Positions 8,039 to 17,998 are shown, counted from the first letter of the stretch. The stretch: DNA of 64,000 bases from Allosphingosinicella vermicomposti (GCF_003012815.1 NZ_PXYJ01000002.1:186001-250000); one strand, 5' to 3'. The notes: generated from the sequence alone by a model not told the origin. Made by a program: numbers and translations.

Positions 8039-11000
8039 TCAGCTCGATGTTAAAGGGCATGGCGCAGGTTGCGCGGGCAAGTTGGCTGGATAGATGCTGA
8101 GCGTCTCGTTTTCGGGCGAGCAGTCGCGCAGGAAGCGGATGGCCGACACGCGATCGGTTTCGACGTTCGGAATATGCCTTTCGATAACCGGGAGGCCGGC
8201 CACCTGATTCGTCGGATCGTCGCCCTGTCCCGTCGCGGGGCGCGGCATGACCCTCAGCGTGGCTCCGACAAACCTCAAATCGTAATTGCTGCCCGCCGAG
8301 AGCCCATTATTGGTGATGGCATAATTCCCCACCCGCGAGTTGGTCGTCGCTGCCGTCGTCAACCCGCCGGTCAAGGTGTCGTTGTTGACCAGGCCCTGCG
8401 CCGTGAAGGTGAATTCCGGATTGGCCTCACCATAATTGCGAACCTTGTTATCGGCGGTCACGATCAGGGTGCGAGGAACGACCTGCAGGCTGCCGTTCCT
8501 GAAGGTCAGTGTGTAGTTGCCGCTCGCCGTCAAGCCGCCCTGAGTGATCGCATAAGCGCCGACATTCGATGTAGCCGTCGCCTCGGTCGCGAGATCGCCG
8601 AGCAACTGGTCGCCGTTGACGAGACCGATTGCGTCGAACCCCAGGAGCGGATTGGCATCGCCATATTGCCGGCTCTGATTCTTCGCAGTCACGATCAGCG
8701 CACGCGGAGTGACTTGCAAAACGCCGTCCTTGAACGTCATCACGTAATTGCCGCTCGCGGTCAGTCCGCCTTGCGTGATGGCGTAATTGCCAACGTTCGA
8801 TGTCGTGGTCGCCGTCGTCGTCATCGTGCCTGAGAGCGTGTCACCATTAACCAGGCCGTCAGCGACATAAGTCAGCGCTGGGTTGCCATCTCCATACACA
8901 CGGCTTTGGTTGCTGGCCGTCACCAGCAATGCGCGCGGCGTCACTTGCACATTGTTGCCGACATAAGAGATGGCGTAGTTGCCGCCCGCAGTCAGATCGT
9001 TCAGCCCAATCGCATAAGAACCGACGTTGCTGCGGATGTCCGCAAGGGTCGAAAGGCCGCCCATCATCAGATCGCCGTTGACGAGGCCGTCGCCCGACAC
9101 CGTGTAGGTGAGCGCCGGATTGGCATCGCCATAAGTGCGGCTTTGGGCATGAGCAGTTACGACGATGTTTCGCGGCAGAATTGTCAGGGTACCCGGCGTG
9201 AATGCGATGCTGTAATTATCGCCAGCGCTGAGTGACCCCAGTTCGATGACATAATCTCCCACCTTTGAATATTGCGTTGCCTTCGTGAACAACTCCCCGG
9301 TCAGCTCATCTTCGCCCAAAAGGCCGGTGGCGGTGTAGGTGAAGATCGGGTTGGCTTCGCCATATTTGCGTGTGAAGTCATTCGCCACGACGGTCACAAG
9401 AATGCCCCGCCGGTCGATAACCCAGGTGCCGGTACGACGCTCTGTCACCGTATAATTATTGTTGGCGAGTTCACCGACGACCGTCAGCGTGTAGCTGCCA
9501 ACCCCGTCTGTGCTGGTCAGGTTGAAGCTGTTCGACAGGCCGAGAAGGTCTTCAACCGTATCTCCGTTCACCAGCCCAACAGCCGACAGGCCAGGGTTCG
9601 TCACCACATCGCCATAGATCGAGCTGCCGCCAAGCGCCGTCACCGTAATGTCGCGCTTGCCGATCACCCACTGGCCGTTCTGCCGGGTCACCTCATAATT
9701 GTCGCCAATGAGGCTGCCGTTCACCGTCAAGGTGTAGGTGCCCGCATCGCTCGCCTGCGTCAGATTGAAGCTGTTCGACAGCCCAAGCTCTTCAACCGTG
9801 TCGCCATTCACCAGATTGTCAGCCAGCAGACCCGGGTTCGTCACCACATCGCCATAGGTCGACGAACCACCAAGCGCCGTCACCGTCAGCGCACGCTTGC
9901 CGATCACCCACTGGCCACCGATCCTGTCGGTCACATTGTAATTGGCGTTGGTCAGCACACCGTCCACGCTCAGCGTATAGGTGCCAGCATCGCTCGCCTG
10001 CGTCAGGTTGAAGCTGTTCGCAAGACCCGTCAGCACGGACGCGTCTTGGCCGTTCACCAGCCCAACAGCCGACAGGCCAGGGTTCGTCACCACATCGCCA
10101 TAGATCGAGCTGCCGCCAAGCGCCGTCACCGTAATGTCGCGCTTGCCGATCACCCACTGGCCGTTCTGCCGGGTCACCTCATAATTGTCGCCAATGAGGC
10201 TGCCGTTCACCGTCAAGGTGTAGGTGCCCGCATCGCTCGCCTGCGTCAGATTGAAGCTGTTCGACAGCCCAAGCTCTTCAACCGTGTCGCCATTCACCAG
10301 ATTGTCAGCCAGCAGACCCGGGTTCGTCACCACATCGCCATAGGTCGACGAACCACCAAGCGCCGTCACCGTCAGCGCACGCTTGCCGATCACCCACTGG
10401 CCACCGATCCTGTCGGTCACATTGTAATTGGCGTTGGTCAGCACACCGTCCACGCTCAGCGTATAGGTGCCAGCATCGCTCGCCTGCGTCAGGTTGAAGC
10501 TGTTCGCAAGACCCGTCAGCACGGACGCGTCTTGGCCGTTCACCAGCCCAACAGCCGACAGGCCAGGGTTCGTCACCACATCGCCATAGATCGAGCTGCC
10601 GCCAAGCGCCGTCACCGTAATGTCGCGCTTGTTGATTTTCAAAGTACCGACATAAGCAATACGTGATGCGCCGCCTATCTGCCGCGTGCCGGAAACACCC
10701 GATCCCGAAATGGCGTAAGATCCTACATTAGTGCCTCTATCGGTGCTCGTACTAAAACTTCCCGTTCCAGTTCTCGAATTCCAGAACCCATCGCCAATGT
10801 AGCTGATCGGCGCACCGCTCAGGACGGAATTGTCATCGCCATAAATGCGTGACAACTCTCCGATATAGACGCCCACCACTCCCGAAACGCCATAGAGTTC
10901 GGGCATGTAGGTTCCGTCTGCGGGCGCCCAGGTACCTGCAATATCCCATCCGGCGAACGTTCTCTGATCGCGCATCTGCGCGTCGGTCCTGCCTTCGCCG

Positions 11001-14000
11001 CCATCGCTGGTTTGGACGCCGCTTGTCGTAAGGTTCCAATAACTATTTCGAACAACACCAACGCTCCCCTCGTCGGTGCCGTTTCTACCGACAAGGCCGC
11101 CGAGAATCCCCTCCTGCCCCTGCTTCGTTACCACTCCCGCAGCATAGGTGAAATCAATAGCCCCGCTATTTTCACCGACAAGGCCACCGGCAATGCCGTT
11201 TGAAATCCCCCTGAGGGTAACGCTTCCAGTAGAGTAAGCCAGCCTGACGGCCTCGGTATTAACGCCCACGAGGCCGCCGACAAAATTGTCGCCAATGACC
11301 TCGCCGCTTGCATAAGCATGGCTTATGAGAACATTATCCACACCTACCGGCTTATAGTTCTCGCCGACGAGACCCCCGACCCTCGTATTCCCAAAAACGT
11401 CGCCACTTGCGAAGGCGTTGGTGAGCATACCTGAATTGACGCCCACAAGACCGCCGACCCAATAATTACCCTGCACACGACCAGTGGCGTAAGAATCGAT
11501 CACCACAGAGTTAAGATTACGCCCTACGAGGCCGCCAATGGCATTACTGCCCTCTACGCCACCTGTAGCATAACTGCGCTCAATCCGTGCTCCGGCATAA
11601 TTGTATCCTGCCAGCCCCCCTACTTCATATCCCTGTTGAGTTGGATCTCCGTCGACAGGCGAAGACACTTTTCCTGTTGCCCGAGACTCCGAAATTATCG
11701 CTTGGGCGCCGTGATTTGCCCCAACTAGTCCGCCCGCACGAGCGACCCCGAAAACCGTGCCACTCGCTGACGATCGCGAAACAAGTCCCTCATTTGTCCC
11801 GATGAGACCACCGACATTCCCCCTCGTCGCAGTGACCGCGCCCGACGCGCTGGAATCGAAAATTTGCCCATGCGTGATACCGTCGTCAAAATTATAACCA
11901 ACAAGCCCCCCGACAGCAGTACGCCCGTCTACTGAACTGCTTGACGAAGAGTTCCTGATGAGGCCGTAGTTCGTACCGACAAGGCCACCCGCCGCAAAGT
12001 CATCGCGATCATCGTCAATTCCCAATTTGAGAACGTGATTAGCCGAGGAGGAGTTAAGTATGGTTCCACGATTAGTCCCGACAAGTCCGCCATAATCGAT
12101 CCAACCCTGGACCAATCCCCCAATTGCAGTTGAATCAGTTAGCGTACCGCTCCAGAGAACGCCGACGAGGCCGCCGAGGCCGACGGTTTGAAGTCGAGCA
12201 CCCGTTACATCTGCGGACGAGGTAACGTGAGATATCATTGCTCCAAGTGATGTGCCAATAAGGCCGCCGGTCCCCCTGCCCCCAGAAACCAAGCCGTCAG
12301 AATGAGAATAGGTGACGGTTCCACCAATAGTGAAGCCAATCAGACCGCCGATGTTTCCTCCCCAATTCGCACTGCTTACAACATTGTCTGTCGAACTGTT
12401 CGTTACGGTGCTATGCTCGGATCGGCCGATCAAACCGCCGGCGCTCAAAGTCCCTTGCACTTCTCCGTAGGCGTGGGTGTCGTTGATCATCCCTTTTGTG
12501 CTGAGACCCAATACACCGCCCGTGTTTTCGCCGGTTAGTATTTGCTCCTCAAAGATGTCGCCCGTCCCATAGGAAACCACATTTGCACGGGATATGACAT
12601 TGTCGAGAATGAACTCGTCAATTTCACTTCCGCCGCGACCCAAGATGCCGCCCACGTTGAGCTGGCCGGTGACTGAAGCGCCGGTCAGCGCCTGTGCTTT
12701 ACGGATTGTGCCGGTACTGTGCCCCATCAGTCCGCCGACATCCAGCTTGCCGCTGACATGGGAATTGGAACGGACGTTCAGGAGGTCGCCGCTACCAAAA
12801 CCAGCAAAGGCACCGACCAGATAAGTTCCGCTTATCGAACCATTGAGCAGCCGGGTATCGCGGATACTGCCTATCAGGTTCGTGACGAGGCCGACGGCCT
12901 TTCCGCCGTTGAATTCGCGGGCGTCGATCATCAGGTCATCGATGCTGTTGCCCAGACCTGTCAGAATGCCGGTGAAGCCGAATGTTCCCTCGCCGATAGG
13001 CTTAAAGCCCTTAGAACCATCGCCATTGTTCCAGCCTGCGGTGGCGGATGCATTGATATTTTCGGCGAGCGCGTAATAGCCGGCCCGGTTGAGATCCATG
13101 TCCTGTAGCTGGTTGATGTCATGGATCAGCGTGTAATTCTGACCCTCGATGTTCAGCGTGGCGTTCGTGCCAGTCAATGTAATGCGCGCTGAGTTATCGA
13201 GATTAACGAAATAATCGCGACCTGCGCCATGATCGAGGACGAGGCCGGCATCAGTGCCATATGCGGTAATATTGGCATTGATGTGGATGTCACGCTCGGC
13301 CGCCAGAGTGAGCTTCGTGCTTCCTTCCCAAGTTATTGCATCGTTCACGATGATGTCGCCGGTGCCCCCAACCGTACCAGCCAACTTCCTGATTGTGACG
13401 TTATTTTCGTCAAGCGCATTCGATAACGCGGTGCCGCTGATATTGCCGGCAGAGCCGACGGTAAAATCCCTAGAACTGATCAGCCAGTTACCTGTCGCGC
13501 CACCATTACCGAGTGTCGTGATCACTGCATCGCCGGCGACTGTTACTTGGGCAGACGAGGTTCCAATTGTCCCTCCCGCACCGGCGACTGACGCACCGAT
13601 GAGCACCGTGCCTGTGCCGATAGACACGCTTGCACCTTTAGCGTCACCGATAGTTATCGTTCCACCTGCACCACTTTTTGTCAGCGCGGAAATTTCGGTG
13701 CTCGAGGTGTTAATAACTCCTCCGGTGCCTGCGGTCAGGAATACCCGGCCATCGACCGATGCCACTCCGGTCGCCCTAATTATGCCTTGGGTGGCGCCAG
13801 CGAGTGCAAAGATGTTACCACCATTGGCTCTCAGCTCCGCTACCGCAGCTTGGATCGTTCCGTGATTGTGGATAGTTCCGCTTGGGGCGGCAAACGCCAC
13901 CCTTAGGCGGCCGTCCGCATGCGCAGTATTCGCGAAAGTGAAGGTGGACCCAGCGGCCAGCCCGACTGTGCCATTGCTGGCGATCAGCGTGCCGTGATTT

Positions 14001-14584
14001 TCAACCTTCATCGCACCGAGTATGATATCGCCGCCAGCAGCGCCGATTTGGCCCAGATTAACGACGGCTTCGGTCGAGGGGCCGTTGAATTCGTTGCTGC
14101 CGTTCTGGAAATTTTCGTTCGTGATGCCCAAAGTCGAACCGACGAACGATCCGCCAACATTGATGACCCCGTCCTTGCCGACTACGATGCCGTTCGAATT
14201 GATGAGATAGACCGATCCCGTAGCGGTCATTTCACCGTTCAGGTACGATGTCGATGTCCCCTTTACACGGTTTAAAGTCGCGCCCGATCCGTTGTTGAAA
14301 TGAACCTTTTCATTTTCCCCAATCGAAAAGGTTTGCCATTCGATGATCCCTTTATTGGAGAATTGCTCAATGTTGAGCACGCCACCTGACGGCGTTCCGA
14401 TCGAGATATCGCCCGAAACCACATTCCCGCCAGAAGGCAGGGCAACCTGTGCCGACGCCGGAGCTGCAACGATCAAAAGGGGCGGCACCAGAGCAGTGGT
14501 ACCCAACAGGCGCCAGGAAACTTGATCGGAAACGTGCGTGGCAACGGCATGGCGGGTTGCCGCCGGGTTCGGCGCAACGGTCAT
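8039..14584 (-). CDS. Two-partner secretion exoprotein TpsA: filamentous haemagglutinin domain, GLUG and MBG repeats
   Basis: Very large secreted protein (2181 residues), probably a surface adhesin. AGGAG lies upstream of the ATG. A long signal peptide ends APASAQ near residue 46. The haemagglutination-activity (TPS) domain follows, to about residue 300, with the family motif around NSNGIVVG. Residues ~560-1290 hold many GLUG-type repeats (GGLVGxN...SYATG). From about 1310 there are about ten MBG-type domains, each starting near VTA...YGD and containing a GSYTL-like strand. Two 486-bp units coding for two MBG domains each are identical at the DNA level. The only two cysteines of the whole protein lie in the last 30 residues, recalling the disulfide anchor of HMW1-type adhesins. 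Its transporter tpsB lies 3 nt downstream. Confidence 0.9.
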   Translation of the reverse strand: MTVAPNPAATRHAVATHVSDQVSWRLLGTTALVPPLLIVAAPASAQVALPSGGNVVSGDISIGTPSGGVLNIEQFSNKGIIEWQTFSIGENEKVHFNNGSGATLNRVKGTSTSYLNGEMTATGSVYLINSNGIVVGKDGVINVGGSFVGSTLGITNENFQNGSNEFNGPSTEAVVNLGQIGAAGGDIILGAMKVENHGTLIASNGTVGLAAGSTFTFANTAHADGRLRVAFAAPSGTIHNHGTIQAAVAELRANGGNIFALAGATQGIIRATGVASVDGRVFLTAGTGGVINTSSTEISALTKSGAGGTITIGDAKGASVSIGTGTVLIGASVAGAGGTIGTSSAQVTVAGDAVITTLGNGGATGNWLISSRDFTVGSAGNISGTALSNALDENNVTIRKLAGTVGGTGDIIVNDAITWEGSTKLTLAAERDIHINANITAYGTDAGLVLDHGAGRDYFVNLDNSARITLTGTNATLNIEGQNYTLIHDINQLQDMDLNRAGYYALAENINASATAGWNNGDGSKGFKPIGEGTFGFTGILTGLGNSIDDLMIDAREFNGGKAVGLVTNLIGSIRDTRLLNGSISGTYLVGAFAGFGSGDLLNVRSNSHVSGKLDVGGLMGHSTGTIRKAQALTGASVTGQLNVGGILGRGGSEIDEFILDNVISRANVVSYGTGDIFEEQILTGENTGGVLGLSTKGMINDTHAYGEVQGTLSAGGLIGRSEHSTVTNSSTDNVVSSANWGGNIGGLIGFTIGGTVTYSHSDGLVSGGRGTGGLIGTSLGAMISHVTSSADVTGARLQTVGLGGLVGVLWSGTLTDSTAIGGLVQGWIDYGGLVGTNRGTILNSSSANHVLKLGIDDDRDDFAAGGLVGTNYGLIRNSSSSSSVDGRTAVGGLVGYNFDDGITHGQIFDSSASGAVTATRGNVGGLIGTNEGLVSRSSASGTVFGVARAGGLVGANHGAQAIISESRATGKVSSPVDGDPTQQGYEVGGLAGYNYAGARIERSYATGGVEGSNAIGGLVGRNLNSVVIDSYATGRVQGNYWVGGLVGVNSGMLTNAFASGDVFGNTRVGGLVGENYKPVGVDNVLISHAYASGEVIGDNFVGGLVGVNTEAVRLAYSTGSVTLRGISNGIAGGLVGENSGAIDFTYAAGVVTKQGQEGILGGLVGRNGTDEGSVGVVRNSYWNLTTSGVQTSDGGEGRTDAQMRDQRTFAGWDIAGTWAPADGTYMPELYGVSGVVGVYIGELSRIYGDDNSVLSGAPISYIGDGFWNSRTGTGSFSTSTDRGTNVGSYAISGSGVSGTRQIGGASRIAYVGTLKINKRDITVTALGGSSIYGDVVTNPGLSAVGLVNGQDASVLTGLANSFNLTQASDAGTYTLSVDGVLTNANYNVTDRIGGQWVIGKRALTVTALGGSSTYGDVVTNPGLLADNLVNGDTVEELGLSNSFNLTQASDAGTYTLTVNGSLIGDNYEVTRQNGQWVIGKRDITVTALGGSSIYGDVVTNPGLSAVGLVNGQDASVLTGLANSFNLTQASDAGTYTLSVDGVLTNANYNVTDRIGGQWVIGKRALTVTALGGSSTYGDVVTNPGLLADNLVNGDTVEELGLSNSFNLTQASDAGTYTLTVNGSLIGDNYEVTRQNGQWVIGKRDITVTALGGSSIYGDVVTNPGLSAVGLVNGDTVEDLLGLSNSFNLTSTDGVGSYTLTVVGELANNNYTVTERRTGTWVIDRRGILVTVVANDFTRKYGEANPIFTYTATGLLGEDELTGELFTKATQYSKVGDYVIELGSLSAGDNYSIAFTPGTLTILPRNIVVTAHAQSRTYGDANPALTYTVSGDGLVNGDLMMGGLSTLADIRSNVGSYAIGLNDLTAGGNYAISYVGNNVQVTPRALLVTASNQSRVYGDGNPALTYVADGLVNGDTLSGTMTTTATTTSNVGNYAITQGGLTASGNYVMTFKDGVLQVTPRALIVTAKNQSRQYGDANPLLGFDAIGLVNGDQLLGDLATEATATSNVGAYAITQGGLTASGNYTLTFRNGSLQVVPRTLIVTADNKVRNYGEANPEFTFTAQGLVNNDTLTGGLTTAATTNSRVGNYAITNNGLSAGSNYDLRFVGATLRVMPRPATGQGDDPTNQVAGLPVIERHIPNVETDRVSAIRFLRDCSPENETLSIYPANLPAQPAPCPLTSS
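9564..10631 (-). repeat. Tandem 486-bp repeat inside tpsA (2.2 copies)
   Basis: The unit at 9564-10049 is repeated at 10050-10535 and continues as a partial third copy to about 10631. By direct reading the two full copies are identical, including third codon positions. The period is 486 bp, exactly 162 codons, which corresponds to two MBG domains, so gain or loss of a unit keeps the frame. Confidence 0.93.
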
Positions 14585-14948
14585 TTCAATTCTCCTGGAA
14601 TTTATCGATCGGGCAGTTCAGGCCCCGAATGGCGGGGCAAAGTGCATCAAGGCCGATACTTGGCCGAAACGACACGCATCGCGGACGCGCAAAATGCGAA
14701 TTGGGCGGACGAACCGCGCGCTTTGACGATATTCATGATCACCCCCGCGATGTCCATTCGACATCTCTCGACTGCCAAAACTAACAGGATCGTTAATCGG
14801 GCATCAACCATCTTGGTCGCGTGAACATCCATTTTTATCGCAAAACTTGGTTACCAGCCGGACATATCGAATTCCGTTCTAGCGATGATCTTGGTGGACC
14901 ATTTTCCATAAGCCGATAGAAGCACAGCTAATTTCGTTGGGGTGGCAG
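14585..14948. other. Divergent intergenic region between tpsA and prepilin peptidase
   Basis: A 364-nt region separates two divergent genes. It must hold the tpsA promoter (minus strand) and perhaps that of the prepilin peptidase gene. It is less GC-rich at its centre (about 14760-14930). I see no clear operator palindrome, RNA gene or convincing small gene; the short frames here lack coding character. Confidence 0.5.
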
Positions 14949-15701
14949 ATGTCCTTTGTTCCTGCTTCATGGCTGCTGTCTGTGCTGCTTTTCATCGGCG
15001 GGGCGGTAGTGGGCAGCTATCTCGGGACGATCCTCATTCGATGGCCCTTAGGGCAAAGCGCCACCACCGGGCGCTCACATTGCGATGGATGTGGAAGGAC
15101 GCTGGGGACGCTGGACCTCATTCCCTTATTGTCCTTCGTCATCGCGCGTGGGCGATGCCGGGCTTGTGGCGGCAAGATCGACCGCAAGCATTTGATGATG
15201 GAGATAGGCGCGGCAGGCGTCGGACTGATGGCTGCGCTGGCGCATGGCTGGCCGATCGCATTGCTATCGGCCTGCCTAGGCTGGTGGCTGCTCATCCTCG
15301 CTGCCCTTGATGCCGAACACCAATGGCTGCCTGACCGTCTGACCCTGCCCCTGTGGCTCGCCGGGTTGGGGGCGGCGCTCCTGAATGCCGGTCCTTCGCT
15401 GACGGATCGGCTGATCGGGTCCATTGCGGGGTTCGCGATATTGGCCACCATCGCTTTTTCCTATCGGCGCATTCGTGGGCGTCAGGGGCTGGGCGGTGGC
15501 GATCCGAAGTTGTTCGGAGCGCTCGGCGCCTGGCTCGGTTGGCAGCATCTTCCTTTCCTGCTTCTCTTCGCCTCGATCCTTGGCCTCGCATCCGCTGCCT
15601 TGGGCCATGCTCGCGGTCAGGTGATCGAGCGGCACTCTCGCCTGCCCTTCGGTACTTATCTCGCCATTGCGGGGTGGATTTTGTGGCTGCTTATCGCCTG
15701 A
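14949..15701 (+). CDS. Prepilin peptidase, A24 family (PilD/GspO type)
   Basis: Polytopic inner membrane aspartic peptidase of about 250 residues that cleaves and N-methylates type IV prepilins or type II pseudopilins. The N-terminal zinc motif is present as CDGC and CRAC, and both catalytic Asp regions are seen: LDAEHQWLPD and GGGDPKL (family GxGD). About eight hydrophobic segments follow. I chose ATG 14949, since homologues begin near here; a TTG lies four codons earlier. No pilin or secretin gene is adjacent, but a GspC-like gene lies 2 kb downstream, which favours a type II secretion role. Confidence 0.9.
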   Translation: MSFVPASWLLSVLLFIGGAVVGSYLGTILIRWPLGQSATTGRSHCDGCGRTLGTLDLIPLLSFVIARGRCRACGGKIDRKHLMMEIGAAGVGLMAALAHGWPIALLSACLGWWLLILAALDAEHQWLPDRLTLPLWLAGLGAALLNAGPSLTDRLIGSIAGFAILATIAFSYRRIRGRQGLGGGDPKLFGALGAWLGWQHLPFLLLFASILGLASAALGHARGQVIERHSRLPFGTYLAIAGWILWLLIA

Positions 15702-15816
15702 ACCATTTTCATTGAACGGTCACAGGATTGTAATCGAAGTCACGCGCAACACCCCTAACGCATCTGCTTGAACTACAAGCAGCCGTGCCGCGTCCGCGCA
15801 TGGCGGGGAGAGCGCG

Positions 15817-16527
15817 ATGATGACAGTGCCGGCCGCGCATACGGTAAAGGCGTTCGACGATGATCTCGAGCGATTGCGCGCGCTCGTCGCCGAAATGGGC
15901 GGCCTTGCCGAAGCGGCTTTGGGTCACGCCACCGACGCCTTGATCCGCCGCGATCCGTCGCTCGCCGCCATGGTGGTCGCCGAGGACCGCAAGATCGACA
16001 GGATGGCGACCGAGATCGAGCGGGAAGGGGTCTGCATCATCGCACTGCGCGCGCCGCTGGCCGACGATCTGCGTGAAGTCGTATCGGCACTCAAGATTGC
16101 GGTGCTCATCGAACGGCTCGCCGATTTTGCCAAGCATATTGCCGGCCGCGTGACGGTGATCCAGGATCATCGCGGAATCGAGCCCCTCTCAGTCCTCCCG
16201 GCCATGTCGGTCACGGTGAAGGATGTGGTGCGCACCGCCCTCGACGCCTTTGCCGCGCGCGATCCGGAACCCGCGCTTCAGGTCGGCCGCCAGCGCCGCA
16301 TCGTCAGCGATTTCTACGACAGCCTCTTTCGTGCGCTTCTCACGCACATGATGGAGGATGCGCAAACCATCACGCCCTGCGCCCACCTCCTCTTCATCGC
16401 GCAAAGCCTGGAACGCATTGGCGATCATGCCGCGATCATCGCGGAGGTCGTTCACTATGCGGCCACCGGTGAGCGGGTGCGCGACGATAGCGACGACACC
16501 GATCCTTCATCCGCCGGAACACGATAA
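15817..16527 (+). CDS. phoU: Phosphate signalling complex protein PhoU
   Basis: All-helical cytoplasmic protein of 236 residues that restrains phosphate signalling by linking the Pst transporter to the PhoR kinase. Two PhoU repeats are seen, each with the E/DxxxD metal-binding helix pattern (for example EDRKIDRMATEIEREG and the later LERIGDHAAIIAEVV). A ribosome site GGGGAG precedes ATG 15817. phoB starts 1 nt after its stop. The Pst transporter genes and phoR, often upstream in proteobacteria, are not here; the upstream neighbour is a prepilin peptidase gene. Confidence 0.93.
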   Translation: MMTVPAAHTVKAFDDDLERLRALVAEMGGLAEAALGHATDALIRRDPSLAAMVVAEDRKIDRMATEIEREGVCIIALRAPLADDLREVVSALKIAVLIERLADFAKHIAGRVTVIQDHRGIEPLSVLPAMSVTVKDVVRTALDAFAARDPEPALQVGRQRRIVSDFYDSLFRALLTHMMEDAQTITPCAHLLFIAQSLERIGDHAAIIAEVVHYAATGERVRDDSDDTDPSSAGTR

Positions 16528-16528
16528 T

Positions 16529-17221
16529 ATGCCCAAAAGCCGTATGCTCATCCTGGAGGATGATGCACCCCTCGCCCAGCTTCTCACCTATAATTTCGAG
16601 CGAGAGGATTTCGAGGTTCAGCATACGCCGAGCGGCGAGGAAGGCCTGGTCCTTGCGCAAGAATTTCAGCCGGACGTCATCCTGCTCGATTGGATGCTGG
16701 AGGAATTGTCGGGGATCGAAGTGTGCCGCCGGCTCCGCCGCACGGGTAACACGGCCAATATCCCCATCGTGATGCTGACGGCGCGCGGCGAGGAAGCGGA
16801 CCGCGTGCGCGGCCTCGAAACCGGAGCCGACGATTATGTGACGAAGCCGTTCAGCCCGCGCGAACTGGTCGCGCGGGTGAAAGCCGTGCTGCGCCGCGTG
16901 CGCCCGGCGCTTGCAGGGGCGATGCTCAATTATGCCGACGTCGAAATGGACATTGCGACCCACAAGGTGCGCCGCAACGGCCGTGTCGTCCAGCTGGGGC
17001 CGACCGAATTCCGCCTTCTCAAGCATTTCATGGAGCATCCCGGCCGCGTCTTCTCGCGGGAGCGCCTGCTCGATAGCGTCTGGGGGCGCGATGCCGATAT
17101 CGAGGCGCGCACGGTGGACGTGCATATCCGCCGCCTCCGGCTCGCCCTCAACGACTTTGGTGGCAAGGATCTCGTCCGCACGGTAAGGTCGGCGGGCTAT
17201 GCTCTCGACCACGAACGTTAG
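16529..17221 (+). CDS. phoB: Phosphate regulon response regulator PhoB
   Basis: OmpR/PhoB-type response regulator of 230 residues. The receiver domain has the acidic pair near D11-D12, phosphoacceptor D54 in ILLDWML, a conserved Thr in MLTARGEE and Lys in DDYVTKPFSP. The C-terminal winged-helix DNA-binding domain ends with the typical TVDVHIRRLR and VRSAGYAL segments. I chose ATG 16529 because it places the receiver motifs at family positions. It is 1 nt downstream of phoU and overlaps the next gene by 23 nt. It would activate Pho-box promoters under phosphate limitation; one candidate box is seen 0.8 kb downstream. Confidence 0.93.
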   Translation: MPKSRMLILEDDAPLAQLLTYNFEREDFEVQHTPSGEEGLVLAQEFQPDVILLDWMLEELSGIEVCRRLRRTGNTANIPIVMLTARGEEADRVRGLETGADDYVTKPFSPRELVARVKAVLRRVRPALAGAMLNYADVEMDIATHKVRRNGRVVQLGPTEFRLLKHFMEHPGRVFSRERLLDSVWGRDADIEARTVDVHIRRLRLALNDFGGKDLVRTVRSAGYALDHER

Positions 17222-17984
17222 GATCGCGCCCGCGACCACCGAAGCCGAACGGAAACGCCAGCGCATCGTCCTCATGGGCGGTGGCGCCGTGATCGCGGCT
17301 CTCTTGGCCTATCTATTCTGGCCGGTCGAAAATACGTCGTCCGCGGTGGACGTGGAGGTGGTCGCGCCGCCCGCACAGGCTGTACCCGTGCCACCCCCGC
17401 CCATCGCGCCACCTGTCGCGGCTGCTCCCCTGCCCGACTATCAATTGTTCGGCATTGGCGGCGGCGGTGAAAAGGGCCGCGCGGCGATTATCGGCTTGCC
17501 CGGCGGCGGCCAGCGTGTCGTGCCCGCCGGCCGTGCGATCGGCCCGGGCGTCACGATGAAAGAGGTGGGCGCCGACTACGCGATCTTGGCGACGCCGGGC
17601 GGCGAAAAGCGGCTTGAATTCAGAAAGGCGGGGCAAACCATCACGCCAAGCCAGAGCATTCCTCCGGCCACCGGAGGCTTTAATGCGCCCGCCCTCGCCA
17701 CGCCCGCAGCGCGGCAGCAAGCGACCACGCACTATCGGTTGGGTATGGAGCCCCGGACACAGGGAGCGAATATCACCGGCTATCGTATAAAGGGCGCCAA
17801 CCTTCCCTTGCTCAGCGCCGCCGGATTACAGGCGGGCGACACGCTCCTTTCCGTCAATGGCGAAGCGCTGGACAGCGAGGAGCGCTTTTTCGCTCTGGCG
17901 GAAACCTTAAGCTCCACGCCCACCGCGCGCATCACATATGAACGTAACGGAAAGACTCTGACTGCAGAAGTCAAACAACGGTGA
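17199..17984 (+). CDS. GspC-like type II secretion protein with PDZ-like domain
   Basis: Bitopic inner membrane protein of 261 residues: a short cytoplasmic N-terminus, one transmembrane helix (about 24-43), a Pro/Ala-rich stretch, a homology-region-like domain starting DYQLFGIGG, and a C-terminal PDZ-like domain (ANITGYRIKGANLP...LQAGDTLLSVNG). This is the layout of GspC, which bridges the inner membrane platform to the secretin GspD. It overlaps phoB by 23 nt, so it is likely co-transcribed. No gspD or other gsp genes follow; the next gene is a lipoprotein. A general PDZ-domain membrane protein is the alternative. Confidence 0.75.
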   Translation: MLSTTNVRIAPATTEAERKRQRIVLMGGGAVIAALLAYLFWPVENTSSAVDVEVVAPPAQAVPVPPPPIAPPVAAAPLPDYQLFGIGGGGEKGRAAIIGLPGGGQRVVPAGRAIGPGVTMKEVGADYAILATPGGEKRLEFRKAGQTITPSQSIPPATGGFNAPALATPAARQQATTHYRLGMEPRTQGANITGYRIKGANLPLLSAAGLQAGDTLLSVNGEALDSEERFFALAETLSSTPTARITYERNGKTLTAEVKQR

Positions 17985-17998
17985 AGCATTACATTCAC

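Noticed and set aside
9272-10666. 464-residue plus-strand frame opposite tpsA
   Set aside because: It is a shadow of the repetitive tpsA frame; residues repeat with the same 486-bp period and show no family features.
14647-14832. Small frames in the tpsA-prepilin peptidase gap
   Set aside because: No ribosome site, no hydrophobic or family pattern, and overlapping alternatives on both strands.
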